NCBI GenBank assembly: GCA_016800925.1
Contig: JABCPU010000057.1
Coordinates: 1-64,000, forward strand
Direction of reading: 5' to 3'
Source of the DNA: Suillus spraguei
Taxonomy: Eukaryota; Basidiomycota; Agaricomycetes; Boletales; Suillaceae
DNA length: 64,000 bases
In this document: positions 21,665 through 33,505 of the stretch, in pieces
Numbering within the stretch: position 1 is the first letter of the stretch
Layout of the letters: each line of letters opens with the position of its first letter
The notes under the pieces: model-generated
Seen by the model: only the letters and a program-made list of their open reading frames with translations
Told to the model about the DNA's origin: nothing
Databases searched by the model: none
Made by a program: the position numbers and the translations under genes

Positions 21665-24230
21665 CTACACAGTACTGCTAGTTGATACATGTACACGCTC
21701 CTGAAAGACAATCGATCTCATGCTAGTTTCTGCGTCGGAGTTGGCCACAAGTTTGGCGTGATATTCTCGAACGCTAAGGATGAGGCGTGGTCCCAACACA
21801 AACATCTGGACGCCTAAAAAAATTTGAAGGATACCATCAAGTGTCTGAGCTGCGATAGAAGCTGAAGTCTATACAAGTAGAGATGATCAACAGTGGTCAG
21901 AACCAAATGTCAGCGACAGGTTGGCGTACCCAGAGGTCTAGAGAGGCATTGACAAGCTGGAGGGAAGAAACGCCAGCAAAGCTAGGGCGTGCGGAACTTG
22001 AGCAGAGGAAGATAACCACATTCACATTACAAGCTCACCTTGCAAAATAAAGCACGTGTGATTTTATCAGTACTATGAAGCAGTCCCCTATGATGATCGA
22101 TCCTGTCAATGGGCCGAGTCGTCGCAGGTCACGAAAGTGTTTTACAGCAATCCAGACTGAAAGACACAATGCCAGGACCTCCCAAATGGTGTTGAGCGCC
22201 CACGTCGTTGCAACCAGAAACTCGGGGTACCCCCCCTGTACATAATCGCACGCATATGTGCCAGAGAGTATCAACTCCTCTGGTGTTTGTCATATGAGCT
22301 GTGTTCGTCAAGTCAACAAGTAAAACTTACCCCCTATAGTATTCTTGACTCCAATTGCCACGATTGCTCCGCAGGCGATGTTTATGGTCAGGAAAACAAT
22401 AACCAGAAAGACAAGTATGATTCTAGATCTCTTATACATGGCATGCAACCGAGCAATCGTGATGACTTGCATCGTGTTTCAGTCGAGTTAATAATGTCCT
22501 GAGATATTGCAGCTTACCGCCTAGCATGGCAGCTACGACCACAGTTGTCCCGTTTACAGCGTAGTATATAATGTCGCCTGAAACACCCAATCAGTGACCA
22601 CCGTCGTGCCAGGATCAAATGCTCCACTCACACCTATTGAGCCATCATGCTGAGCAGAGTTCAATGGTCAAAATTTCACTCACCCCTGCATATGAATGTA
22701 TCCATCAGATAGGAAATGAGATGGTTCCAGAATACCCACTGTATCCGTAAATGAGACAAATGATATAGATGCTATGTGCCGCCAATCAGAAGAATTGAAA
22801 ACAGTGCATATTAGTAGACACATACGCAGAGCGGCGATGCTGATAACGAAAAATTGATTATTAGCACCGCACCAACTTGTTGGCCTCAACAACATACACT
22901 GAAAATGGTATCCCAATATATCTTGTCTAAAACATTTTGGAGTCAGCATAATTTTCCAGTCACACTATAGTATGATATAATACGAACTATCAGGTACAGC
23001 ACAGTCATGAGAGACCAGCGTTGTCTCTGTCACGGATTCATTGTATTCTGTCACTTTTCTTCTAATATGGGACTCTGTCACTCACCCAGATCAGTTCAAT
23101 CTATAACACCATGAAGTTCTTAGTAAGTTGGCTACTCCGGGGATACTAGCACCGACCTACCTCTTGTCCTAGTGTTAGCACTGTAATTATCATGAGAATA
23201 TCAACAGTTTTTGAACACTGTTCTGCGTACCCCAATCATACACCACCACGACGCCGGCGGCAACTGCGAAACCACAAGTCAATGTTAAATCGAGACGTCA
23301 CCGACTGATACAACTAACCTATCCAATAGCTGTAAAAAAGATTATAACTGATCAACGGCCACCAACTGGGATCATTTGAGACTACGGTCATATTAGAGGG
23401 ATGGGTTTGAACGAGTAAGGAGCGTTGGTGGTGTATGACACTAGTGTTCATGCTAGATATACCACCATTGAGCGCTTCTATCGCCAAAATCGGCATGATG
23501 GAGATGGATATTCGATCCCTCGAGACCCATAAGTATTGCAGTGTGAAATGGGACAAAAGAGAAAGTCCTCGGTTGGATCAAGGTCACGATTTTGATTTGC
23601 AAACTGACGACATAGTATTAAGCACGCGGCCACTTGAACATCAGAAACGTTCCAGTTGTTTATGATGCATTGATGCCGTTAACTCATTTCCAACATCATT
23701 TTTTTTACTGCAAGCTTGCATAAACCGAGGAGTCCTATAAACTTATGTAGTCATTGTTCTAACACAGGTTGAAGCGTGATGTGATCGAAAACAGGCATGT
23801 GCGCTCTTTTCTGCTGAGTCGTAACCCCTCTTATGGAACAAGGGCCACTCTGCAGCGTGGCATCACAGGAGGTAGAAACCCGTGACACACAGCGGGTCGA
23901 AGCGGAGTGGATATAACTCACTTGATCTGTTGCCTGGTATGCTTCAACCGATCAACAAAGATATAGTAAGCTTCATTTTTTAAGTACGAAGTGGGACATT
24001 TATCAGTACCACTGGCAGCCGTGTCAGCTGGCATGGCAGAGAGCGGATACAATACAAGGCGCACCATGTGGCAGATACATTTCAAACTCATGCTGTATGC
24101 CAATTAATATCGTCAAATTACAAGACAGCATCCATACTAGTCGAAAGAGAAATCGAATATGGAAGATGAGAAGCCTGTAACTCACATGCAAGAATCCCAA
24201 AATTCTAATTGTACAGGCTCCACGTGTAGT
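21580..24230. repeat. Long direct repeat, copy 1 (DUF6533-like locus)
   Basis: About 2.65 kb, containing a whole DUF6533-like gene and about 0.8 kb of its upstream DNA. It is repeated in the same orientation at 25925-28540. A third, partial copy of only the upstream end lies at 30705-31250. Exons, introns and flanks all match, indicating segmental duplication. Confidence 0.85.
21665..23391 (-). CDS. DUF6533-like seven-helix membrane protein, intact copy
   Basis: Read leftwards from ATG 23389-23391: MTVVSNDPSWWPLISYNLFY, SYWI, then VAAGVVVVYDW, VLTLGQE, the 15-bp microexon IELIW, RQRWSLMTVLYLI and TRYIGIPFS. Later exons give GDIIYYAVNGTTVVVAAMLG, VITIARLHAMYKRSRIILVF, EELILSG, TTWALNTIWEVLALCLSVWI, IVLIKSHVLYFA, TLDGILQIFLGVQMFVLGPR and a tail ending STSSTV with TAG at 21665-21667. 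The DUF6533 signature positions (YDW..T.GQE..IW..RWS, RLHAMY, WE.LAL.L, PRLILSVREYHAKL) are all visible. This fungal family looks like seven-helix receptors, but ligand and role are unknown. The reading frame is kept in every exon followed. Confidence 0.75.
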
Positions 24231-24350
24231 AATGTTGTTTTAATGTTTTTTTTTTAGAACGTTGTAAAGCAAAGAAAGCCAAACACTAGATGGTTGAGCT
24301 GATCATGTCATTCTTACACAATCAACGTATCGGAGCTTAGTCTGCTGCAA
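23392..24350. other. Upstream DNA of DUF6533-like gene copy 1
   Basis: No separate gene is confirmed. A minus-strand frame near 23918-24103 (MPADTAASGTDKCPTSYLKN) is altered in copies 2 and 3, so it is probably not coding. It contains the part shared by all three copies of the duplication. Confidence 0.4.
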
Positions 24351-25778
24351 TTACAGCAACTTTCATATCGATGAACCAGGTTTGATTTTGTTCCCCTCAC
24401 CGCTGTTGTTTAGTTGTGGAGCTGTACAAACAAAAGGGTCCCGCTTGTTACAATAATTGGGCGCGCGAAGTATCCTAGAATGGCAAGCTCGTTATGCTCT
24501 TATCGGTCACCGAGCTGCGTCTGTCACCTCTCGCAGCGTACAACTATCGATTGACGATCTTGTGCTACCATGTATACTGCTATACTATTATCTTCACAAT
24601 TGACCATGCTGATTCCTTATGGTGATGCAAGTTCAGTGTTACTCGGCCCCAGGCTCTCAGCCTGGTCATTAGCATGATGGCTTTCTCATCTTTTGAATAA
24701 CCGTCTCAGTGATGATCCGACCAAGTCCACCTCCGACTGATGGACAAAACATATATAAGACCTGTTGGTCAAGTGCAGGATGCCCAACAATCTCATGTCT
24801 GATTCTAATTATTCTCAAAGTTCCACTCTTTAACAAAGAGGAGCAGCGAGGAATACTTCAACAGCGCTTTCCTCGCGCTAGATATTGGTTTAATATGCTT
24901 CTCACCCATTCCTTCATCCATGTTGTCGAAAACATGCCACCGCGGCAGATCTTGACTCATCCTTTTTGTGCTCCAGCTCCGAGTCAGCAATCTGTCAGTG
25001 AGAGAATCATTTTTGTCATTATGAAACTTAAGAATCTGATCCTTCGGGTGTTTCAGATATTACTGTCTCGATTCTGCTGAATACTGGAGTAATTTGGGGA
25101 CGTGTCAGTCGAATTCAACTTCAGCTTCCCCTCGACATTCTTTTATCAACTTCTTCTCGTGCGTCTGTGCAAAGATGGGACACCTAGTAGAGGAGATAAT
25201 CAAGATAAAATGCAACTAGTGAAAAACTACATACACGTTTGCGCATGAAGCCATATCTTTTCATAGTTCATTCAATGGTGATTTCAGAAACTTCAACACC
25301 CATTGCCTGACTAGCATATGTTGAAGTTCAGACAGCAATAGGTCTGGAGTGCGCTCGATACATGACAACAAATACTGGTAAGGGAGTTAGAGAAATTACC
25401 ACCTCTGTACTGCAGGCTTGATTCACTTACTGAAGCATCTGCTGCTGTGAGCAGACGAGGACGTCCACTTTAGCCTGTGAGATGAGAGAGTCGAAGAACT
25501 CGGTTAACAGTTTGGTGGCTTGTGAGTAGCTCGTGCTATGCTACTAGATTTCATACGAGCAAACATGATCACCTATTGCTGGGATGTGATGGCGGGCATG
25601 GCGGCAAGTCTCAAGAGTACTGCAATTGTGTCGGGCAGAGCGTTGGACAGGTGGCCATTCTAGGATACTTCGCGCGCCCAAATATCGTAACAGGCGAGAC
25701 CCTTTTGTTTGTACAGCTCCACAACCAAACAAAAGCGGTGAGGGGAAATTCGGTCTATCGATATGAAAGTTGCTGTAA
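24351..25778. repeat. 1.4-kb segment bounded by about 130-bp inverted repeats
   Basis: 24351-24484 and the reverse complement of 25654-25778 share TTACAGCAACTTTCATATCG, CCCCTCACCGCT, GTTGTGGAGCTGTACAAACA, AAAGGGTC and GGGCGCGCGAAGTATCCTAG. The interior has no recognisable transposase; one open frame (24709-25080) lacks known motifs. It could be a non-autonomous DNA transposon or a foldback structure. It lies between copies 1 and 2 of the DUF6533-like duplication. Confidence 0.6.
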
Positions 25779-25924
25779 TATCTTCGAATTATCCCGTACT
25801 GCATCCTTCTATCATCATGGTAGAGCACGCCAGTCATCAGGATGACCTTGCTGTTCATTGAGTTCCAGCAATGATACAACAAGAAATGAATTTGTCTACA
25901 TAACCTTCTCTTACATAAATATAC

Positions 25925-28540
25925 TTTAAAACACCACAACCATGACTTAAATAAATGCTACAGCGGATCCTTGACCAGATATCTCCTCCCTACAGGACAC
26001 TCGAAAAGTATTTCCCTACACAGTACTGCTAGTTGATACATGTACATGCTCCTGAAAGACAATCGATCTCATGCTAGTTTCTGCGTCGGAGTTGGCCACA
26101 AGTTTGGCGTGATATTCTCGAACGCTAAGGATGAGGCGTGGTCCCAACACAAACATCTGGACGCTTGCAAAAATTTGAAGGGGCCCATAGATTATCTGAG
26201 CTATGATAGAGGTTGATGTCTATAGAAATGATCAACAGTGGTCACAAGTAAATGTCAGCGACAGGTCTGCGTACAAAGACCTCTGGAGAGGCATAAACAA
26301 GCTGGAGGGAAGAGACGCCAGCAAAGCTAGGACGTGCGGAACTTGAGCAGAAAAAAATAACCATATTTACATTACAAGCTCACCTCGCAAAATAAAGCAC
26401 GTGGGACTTTATCAGCACTCGGAAACAGTCACCGATGGTTGATCCTGTCGATGGGCTGAGCCGTCGCAGTTCACGGAAGTGTTTCGCAGCAATCCAAACT
26501 GAAAGACACAATGCGAGGGCTTCCCAAACGGTGTTGAGCATCCATATCATCGAAACCAGAAGCTGGATGGATCCCCAGAACTATAGTCGCACATATATAT
26601 GCCAGAGAGTATCAGCTCCTCTAGTGTTTGTCCAATGAGCCGTGTTCGTCAAGTCAACAAGTAAAGCTTACCTCCTACAGTAGATTTGAGTGCTATCACC
26701 GCGATTGATCCACAGGCAATGTTTGTGGCCAGGAAGATAATGACCAGAACGATAAGTATGTTTCTAGATCTCTGATACATGGCATGCAACCGAGCAATCA
26801 TGATGACTTTACATCATGTTTCAATCAAGTGAATATAACTGAGGTATTGCAGCTCACCGCCCAGCATGGCAGCTACGACCACATTTATCCCATTTACAGC
26901 GTAGTTCATAATGTTGCCTGAAACACTATCAGTGATCGCCTTTGTACTAGGATAAAATGCTCCACTCACATCTATGAGTCATTATGTTAAGCCAAGTTTA
27001 GTGGTCAAAATCTCACTCGCCCCTGCATATTATAAATGTATCCATTGGATAGGAATGAGATGGTTGCAAAATACTCACTGTATCTGTCAGTGAGACCGAT
27101 GGAATGTATTCTGTGTGCCGCCAGTCAGAAGAATCGAACACAGTGCATATGAGACATACCCAGAAGAGTGATGCTGATCATGAGAAATGGGCTATTAGCA
27201 CAGCACCAATTTGTTGGCCTCAAGAACATACATAGAATATGGTATTCCGATATATCGTGTCTAGAATATTTTGGAATCAGCACAACTTGCCTGTTACACT
27301 GTAGTATGACATAAGGTACGAACTATCATGTACAGCACGGTCATGAGAGACCAGCGTTGTCTCTGTCGCAAATTCATTGTATTCTGTTTCTTGTCTTCTA
27401 AGATGGGACTGTCACTCACCCAGATCAGTTCAATCTGTAACATCATTCTTAGCGAGTTGACTACCCCGGCGATAGCACCGACCTACCTCTTGTCCTAGTG
27501 TCAGCACTGAAATTATCATGAGAATTTCAGTGGTTTTTGAACACTGTTCGACGCACCCCAATCATATACCACCACAACACCGGTGGCAACTGCGAAACCA
27601 CATGTCAATGTTAAATCGAGATGTCATTAACTGATACAACCAACCCATCCAATAACTGTAAAAAAGATCAGAACTGATAAATGGCCACAAACTGGGATCA
27701 TTTGAGACTACGGTCATATTCGAGGGATGAGTGTGAACGAGTGGGGGCGTTGGTGGTGTATAACAATAGTGTTCGTGCTAGATATACCACCATTGAGCGC
27801 TTCTATCGCCAAAATCGGTATGATGGAGATGGATATTTGATCCCTCAAGACCCACCAGTATTGCATTGTGAAAGAGCGATTAGATGAAAGTATAGGTATG
27901 TTGATTTGCAGACTGGCGATGTAGTATGAAGCACGCCGCCAGTTGAACATCAGGAACGTTCCAGTTGGTGATGTCGGTAACTCATTTCCAGCATCATTGT
28001 TGCAGCATTCTTACTGCAAGCTTGCATAAACAGAGGAGTTCTGTATAAAATCATGTATTCATCATTCTAACACAGGTCGACGCATAATGTGATCGGAAAC
28101 AAGCATGTGCGCTCTCTTCTGCCAAGCTCAAGGCATAACCATGACAGCTCCTCCGATTGCTATTATAGAACAAGGGCCATTCTACAGCATATCACCACAG
28201 GAGCCAGATAGGAGACCGTGACACAGTGGGTCGAAGCGGAGCGAATATGACTCACTTAATCTGTTGCCTGGTTTGCTTAAATCGATAAAACAAAGATATG
28301 TTTAGCTTCATTTTTAAAGCACGAAATGGAACATTTATTGGTGCCACTGGCAGCCGCGTCAGCGGGCATAGCAGCGAGGGAATACAATATAAAGTGTACC
28401 ATGTGGCAGATACATCCCGACACATGCTGTATGATTAATATCTGATGCCATCCACACTAAGCGAAAGAGAACTTGTGGGAGATAAGAAGCCGGTAACTTA
28501 CGTGCAAGAATCCCAATTTCCAATTGTGCAGGTTTGTGAA
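25925..28540. repeat. Long direct repeat, copy 2 (DUF6533-like locus)
   Basis: Second copy of 21580-24230 in the same orientation, with small indels and substitutions throughout. The region near the stop codon and the upstream flank are the best conserved. Confidence 0.85.
26016..27717 (-). pseudogene. DUF6533-like membrane protein, frameshifted copy
   Basis: This gene has the same exon layout as 21665-23391, starting MTVVSNDPSLWPFISSDLFY at 27717 and with TAG at 26016-26018. In the exon coding EELILSG.. and WMLNTVWEALALCLSVWIAA, the stretch from TGCGACTAT to GATGCTC is 56 bases long. The intact copy has 57, so the frame breaks near 26560. The region is a G run in copy 1 and differs by several substitutions here. 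A single-base sequence error cannot be fully ruled out. Confidence 0.65.
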
Positions 28541-28914
28541 TTGATGACCATTGTTTCAGTGATTTTGTCAGTCCCGAAGTACTTGAACTGGTGAAGGTTG
28601 CGAGTCAATTATAAAAGCGAGATCCGTCGGATGAGCAAAGAAAGGTTTCAGTTTGATTGGCCAATGTGGAGACCTGGGTTAATTCCGCCAAGTCAAAACT
28701 CGACCCAAATTATTAGGGCTGCTCAATTCTTGCCAAATGCATCAATACTCACAAATAACATGCACTCTGTTTTCAGTTGATCATTCAAAGTCGTTTGGTG
28801 CAGCATCGCTAGCGGCCTAGGTATGTTCGTTCGGCGGGAGCGTGAGTTGATATAATAGTTACTTCAATTTTCTTGGGAATCTGATGAGTATGCACAGGCT
28901 TTCCTTGCTATAAG
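27718..28914. other. Upstream DNA of copy 2 and flank of hAT element
   Basis: It contains the copy-2 version of the duplicated upstream DNA up to about 28540. No supported gene lies in the rest. Confidence 0.4.
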
Positions 28915-30279
28915 TAGTGTTGTGGGCAGAAGAGTCTGCCATTCTGCCAATGGCAATTGCCGGCAGTAGGTTGGGCAGAAGTCGGCGGAAGTATATGAAA
29001 TTGAATCTTATTTGCACTGTGAGCAAATAACAAATGTTTGACATTCAAAAAAGTTTGTCTGGACCTCTGTACATGCCAGAATGTCATCGACAAAGTCCAA
29101 GGGTCGTCCTGTTCGAAAAATAATCACTAACCACTTGATCCAACAGCAAAAAGTTCCAAATTCCTCCAATCGCCATGTTTATCACTTGCAATTACTGTTC
29201 GACATATATAGAAGGTCGCGATGACAGACATATTCTTGACTGGAATGCCTGCCCTACAGCCCCGGACCAGGCTCGTTCAGAAGTCCGTATCTATCTTGCC
29301 TCAAAGTACGGAAATCAAGCATTACTACTCCCACCTATCCCAAATGCAGATTCTGCTTCATCCGAGCCTCCGTCAACTACGATTAATACTCCACAGAAAC
29401 GGAAGAACCTCTTTGGGTTTGTGGATCTCCCAGTCACTCCAGAGCAAGCAACACGTGCAAAATTTCAAATTGTTTGGTGAGTTCAATGAGAAACTCTCCC
29501 AGTCAGTGCCGAACGCTGTCCATTGAAGGCGTTCGCAATCATAATCCACTTGATTGTACCTCATGCCGCCCACGTCGAGCGTTATTTCTCGGGTCTGGGT
29601 GGGGTACAATCTGTAAAACGCTGCAACCTATCCGTTCAGACTCTCGAGTCTCTTAGCAAGCTACGCCAATTTCTTGCACAAAGCGAATGACGAAGCCGGC
29701 AAGCCAGCACGTCGCAAACATGCTCATATGCACACTCAACCAGAAGATGGACTTGAAATAGCCTCAGCAAACGAAATTCAAAGGTCTTCTGCTTGGGTGC
29801 CTCCACTTACTGGTGACTCTTGCAGCTCGGACAATGAATTTCTTGCAGGTCCAGAGTCAATGACGGATGAAGAACTGCTTGAAGAACTTAGCAGGTTTGA
29901 AAACGAGGCTCTAGAAGCACACCGTGGCTTGCAAGAAGGTGCTGACGAAGTCCCAGTCATCCGTTCGAAGGAGGTATTATTGACTGGAACGAGCTGGATA
30001 AAAGAATTACACCTGCAGGATTTATTGAAGAGATTGACGTGATTGGCCGTGGGTCACAAGGCACGGAGGCAGTCTGGAACATTGATGCACTGTTGTCGTC
30101 GGAGGGTGAAGCGTCTATACAATAGTTTTAGATAATATTTTTGCCTTGATCTTGAACTACTCTTCTAAGAACACGCGAAAACACTCAAACAATTCTGCCG
30201 ATTTTTGCCATTCTGCCAAATACCGTTTTGCCGTTTTTTTGGCAGAACTCGCTCCAAAATATTTCTGCCCACAGCACTA
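28915..30279 (+). mobile_element. hAT transposon, internally deleted
   Basis: The terminal inverted repeats are TAGTGTTGTGGGCAGAAGAG at 28915 and, on the other strand, TAGTGCTGTGGGCAGAAATA ending at 30279. The flanking 8-bp target duplications are GCTATAAG and GCTGTTAG (6 of 8 identical). An 8-bp duplication and TAGxG-type ends are typical of the hAT superfamily. Subterminal GGCAGAA/TTCTGCC motifs recur at both ends and may be transposase-binding sites. The length of 1365 bp is far below an autonomous hAT. Confidence 0.85.
29081..30125 (+). pseudogene. hAT transposase remnant (N-terminal finger and C-terminal dimerisation parts)
   Basis: The start MSSTKSKGRPVRKIITNHLI is followed, after a frame change, by ITCNYCSTYIEGRDDRHILD, a BED-type finger region. 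Later, VPHAAHVERYFSGLGGVQSV and KRCNLSVQTLESLSKLRQFL match the hAT C-terminal dimerisation region. The catalytic core of roughly 400 residues between them is missing. Several stops and frameshifts follow, and the tail ends SSEGEASIQ and TAG at 30123-30125. It cannot encode an active transposase. Confidence 0.75.
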
Positions 30280-31455
30280 GCTGTTAGTGTAGCTCGTTCG
30301 TGATGATCAGACTAATGATTTACACTATTACTAGGTCCCAGCTTGCACGTTCGCAGCCGTACAACAACTCCAAGTAGTACTCCTCCTGTACTCTCAATGC
30401 TTCGTTTCTACCACCATTGCAAACCTATAGCGGGCAAAAAAATGTCCAAGCTGATACTTCACATGTTGCAACTGGTGGTTTAGTCCCTGTCGGTGTAAAA
30501 ATTCGATTATCCCCTGGTTTCGCAACAAGCCTGTTAAAGGTGTTTCGACTAACTCTGATGTAATTGAAAATTGACGAAAATCATTGATTCTCAAAACTAC
30601 ACTAGGCTGTCTAGGCACTGAAGATAGTGCTGAAATTCACGATCAGGATTCTATAAGCAGCATGAAAAGAAGTCTTGCACCAAGCAATCTAATTGTATGG
30701 TCCTCGTGAAACTTGCATAAACCGATGAGTCCTATAAATTTATGTAGTCATCGTTCTAACACAGGTTGAAGCGTGATGTGATCGAAAACAAGCATGTGCG
30801 CTCTTTTCTGCTGAGCCCAAGGCGTAACCCCTCCGAGTACTCTTATGGGAAAGGGCCACTCTGCAGCGTGGCATCACAGGAGATAGAAAACCGTGACACA
30901 CAGCGGGTCGAAGCGGAGTGAATTAACTCACTTGATCTGTTGCTGGTATGCTTAAATCGATCAACAAAGATATGGTAAGCTTCATTTTGAAGTACGAAGT
31001 GGGACATTTATCAGTACCACTGGCAGCCGCGTCAGCTGGCATGGCGGAGAGCGGATACAATACAAGGAGCACCATGTGGCAGATACATTTCAACTCATGC
31101 TGTACGCCAATTAATATCCGTCAAATACAAGACGGTATCCATACTAGTCGAAAGAGAAATCGAATATGGAAGATAAGAAGCCTGTAACTCACATGCAAGA
31201 ATCCCTTGTACAGGCTCCACGTGTAGTAATGTTGTTTTAACGATTTTCTTGTAAAGCAAATAAAGCCAAACAAATGGATACCGGTGAATTAATTTAAACT
31301 TTACCCAGCATCAGACCACTTTGGTCATTAATCAGTTGCAGGTGAAATTGAATTGTGAGGGCTATAACTTGAAGTCCTGGGACTCGAGTCACTCCGGCAT
31401 CAACCTTTCTTCCGTTTCCACTCATTATCAAAGTATCTTAATACTCGAGAGTACC
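30280..31455. other. Intergenic, with third partial duplication copy
   Basis: A minus-strand open frame at 30394-30618 has no recognised family. The rest is the partial copy 3 (30705-31250) and the upstream region of the terpene synthase. An in-frame upstream start at 31321 exists, but the family start is at 31456. Confidence 0.4.
30705..31250. repeat. Partial third copy of the DUF6533 upstream repeat
   Basis: It matches 23710-24240 closely (for example CTTGCATAAACCGATGAGTC and GGTTGAAGCGTGATGTGATC) and 28020-28540 less closely. No membrane-protein exons follow, so only upstream DNA was copied or retained. Confidence 0.8.
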
Positions 31456-32664
31456 ATGGAACCTCGTCCAAAGGTAATCTACCTCCCGGACACCATGGCT
31501 AACTGGCCCTGGCCTCGTGCCATGAATCCTCATTTTGAAATTGTGAAAGCTGAAGTCGATGCCTCGTTCCGTGAATTTAAGGCCCTGAGCGCCGAGTCAC
31601 AAGAGGCATTTGACAAATGTGATTCTGGTTCGGCCTGTTCTTACTTACCCATAACTCTTCAATGGTTGACAATGGACACATGCTGTTTTTGTAGCCCGCC
31701 TTGCAGGACTGGCTTATCCCAACACATCGAGAGGTCCGTCTTCGACCCCAGCTTGGGTTCTTGTGATTCACGCACCTCTAATTCTATTCTAATTTCTGGC
31801 CACATAGAACACTTTCGAATCACCTGCGAGTTTATGAATGTCCTTATCATTGTGGACGAGTACACCGATGTTGAAAATGCAACAGTCGCCAAGGAAATGG
31901 TGGACATCATCATCGATGCCCTACAAAATCCTCATAAGACACGACCAGAAGGCGAATGCATCCTCGGTGAAATCGCACGACAGCAAGTATCTTCGATTTG
32001 TTTGATCATGCATTCTGAAGTCCAAGAAAAATCTGGTAGATTTTGGGCTCGGGCGATTCAGACCACGAGCCTGCCTTTTCAACGTCACTTCCTTTATAGC
32101 TATACCGAATTCCTTCGTGCAGTAGTTGTTGAAGCTCTCGACAGAGACGAGGCTCATTGCCGTAGTATCAGTGATTACATTAAGCTCCGAAGGAACACAT
32201 GTGCTACAAAACCTGCCATCGCAATGTATGAAATGGGAATGGATCTTCCCGACGAGGTGTTCTATCATCCCGTCCTTGTCGAACTGACTGAATGCATTGC
32301 AGAATTGGTGTTAATCGATAATGTAAAGTCGCATTGAAGATGTAATCTACGGCTGCTGAATAACAATTTACAGGACATGGTCTCGTACAATAGAGAGCAA
32401 GCCACGGGGAACGCAAACCATAACTTGATCGTTGTTGTTATGGCGGAACTCGGCATCGACAGAAGCGGTGCGATGGTCTGGGCAGCACGCTATCACACCG
32501 AAGTCCAGAAAAGATTCACAGACGGTTTTGCAAAGGTACCTTCTTGGGGACCTTCCACTGATGTTCTAGTCAAGGAGTATCTTAATGGGATGGCAACATG
32601 GGCTCGAGCAAACCATTGTTGGAGTTACGAAAGTCAAAGGTTACAAGAGATTTTCGTTGGATGA
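31456..32664 (+). CDS. Sesquiterpene synthase (class I terpene cyclase)
   Basis: Exons 31456-31627, 31695-31733, 31808-31982, 32040-32322 and 32374-32664 give 319 residues from MEPRPKVIYLPDTMANWPWP. The aspartate-rich motif is DEYTD in VLIIVDEYTDVENA. The NSE metal motif forms across an intron as NDMVSYNREQATG. NPHKTRPEGE, GEIARQFWAR and WARANHCWSYESQR also match basidiomycete sesquiterpene cyclases, which ionise farnesyl diphosphate with Mg2+. The third intron uses a GC donor (GCAAGT at 31983). The expected RY pair near the C-terminus is R-L here; the frame ends QRLQEIFVG, about 20-30 residues short of usual relatives. One base removed near 32640 would give RY again, so a recent frameshift is possible. 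The product cannot be predicted. Confidence 0.85.
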
Positions 32665-33505
32665 ACGATCACTTACCCTGATTGAAACTGCAGATACTTG
32701 GGTACAAAGGGCCCAGAGATACAACGAAGTGGTCTTCTCTCATTATTACCCACGGTCGACCGCAGAGCCGCATCTGCGACAACAAAGGTCAATGTTGCTG
32801 ATTTATCCATGATGGATGCCTCAGCAGATCGTAAGCAACCATTTAGAAACTCCAGACTAACCTAATAAGTGCTCCACAAGCATTGGACCCATCTTCGCCC
32901 CAGGTGACAAGTGTGATGTAATCCACATTTGTTCAGAAGAACGGGCCTACACAATAGACAGTATTGCAGCAAATATGATAAAAATGTGTGGGGCCCTTTC
33001 AGAGCTCACATTCCGTTTTCCATGTACTAGTACTTCATGTTTCGTCCACTTGTTATTCATCAGATACGCAGTAGTTTGATGAATATAACCTTGTCTCTTC
33101 TCCATTAGTCGGAGCTTTGAGAAGAATGAAAAGTATGAAGTTCCGCTTGAATTAATCTTGATACCAGGTTCGTTCAAGAACAAGGAACTGACCAAGGTTG
33201 TGGCCACCGACCAGCCTGACGTGGACAGCATACGTATGGAGCTGGTAGTGATTCGCTGGAACCTGCCAGCAGCTACTAGTACAAATCATGGTAGCTCGCT
33301 AAGTAATATCGGGCCTCGCATCTCTGAACCCTGGCCAGCAATCTAGCTAACTTACCCGCAATCCGGGCCAACAAATCATATAGAGTATATTTGGAACTAT
33401 ATGGATACAGGAAAGGTGACTCAGTGAGTTTTGATTGGTGTAAAAAATTGCAACGACCAAGAGTCCAAAGTGAAAAGTCCTTGAATCAAGCCTCTGCTCA
33501 GTAAA
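32665..33505. other. Between terpene synthase and UbiA gene; no clear gene
   Basis: Plus-strand stretches such as EKYEVPLELILIPGSFKNKE (near 33130-33190) look protein-like, but no start, exon structure or family could be assigned. The segment may be a relic. Confidence 0.3.
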
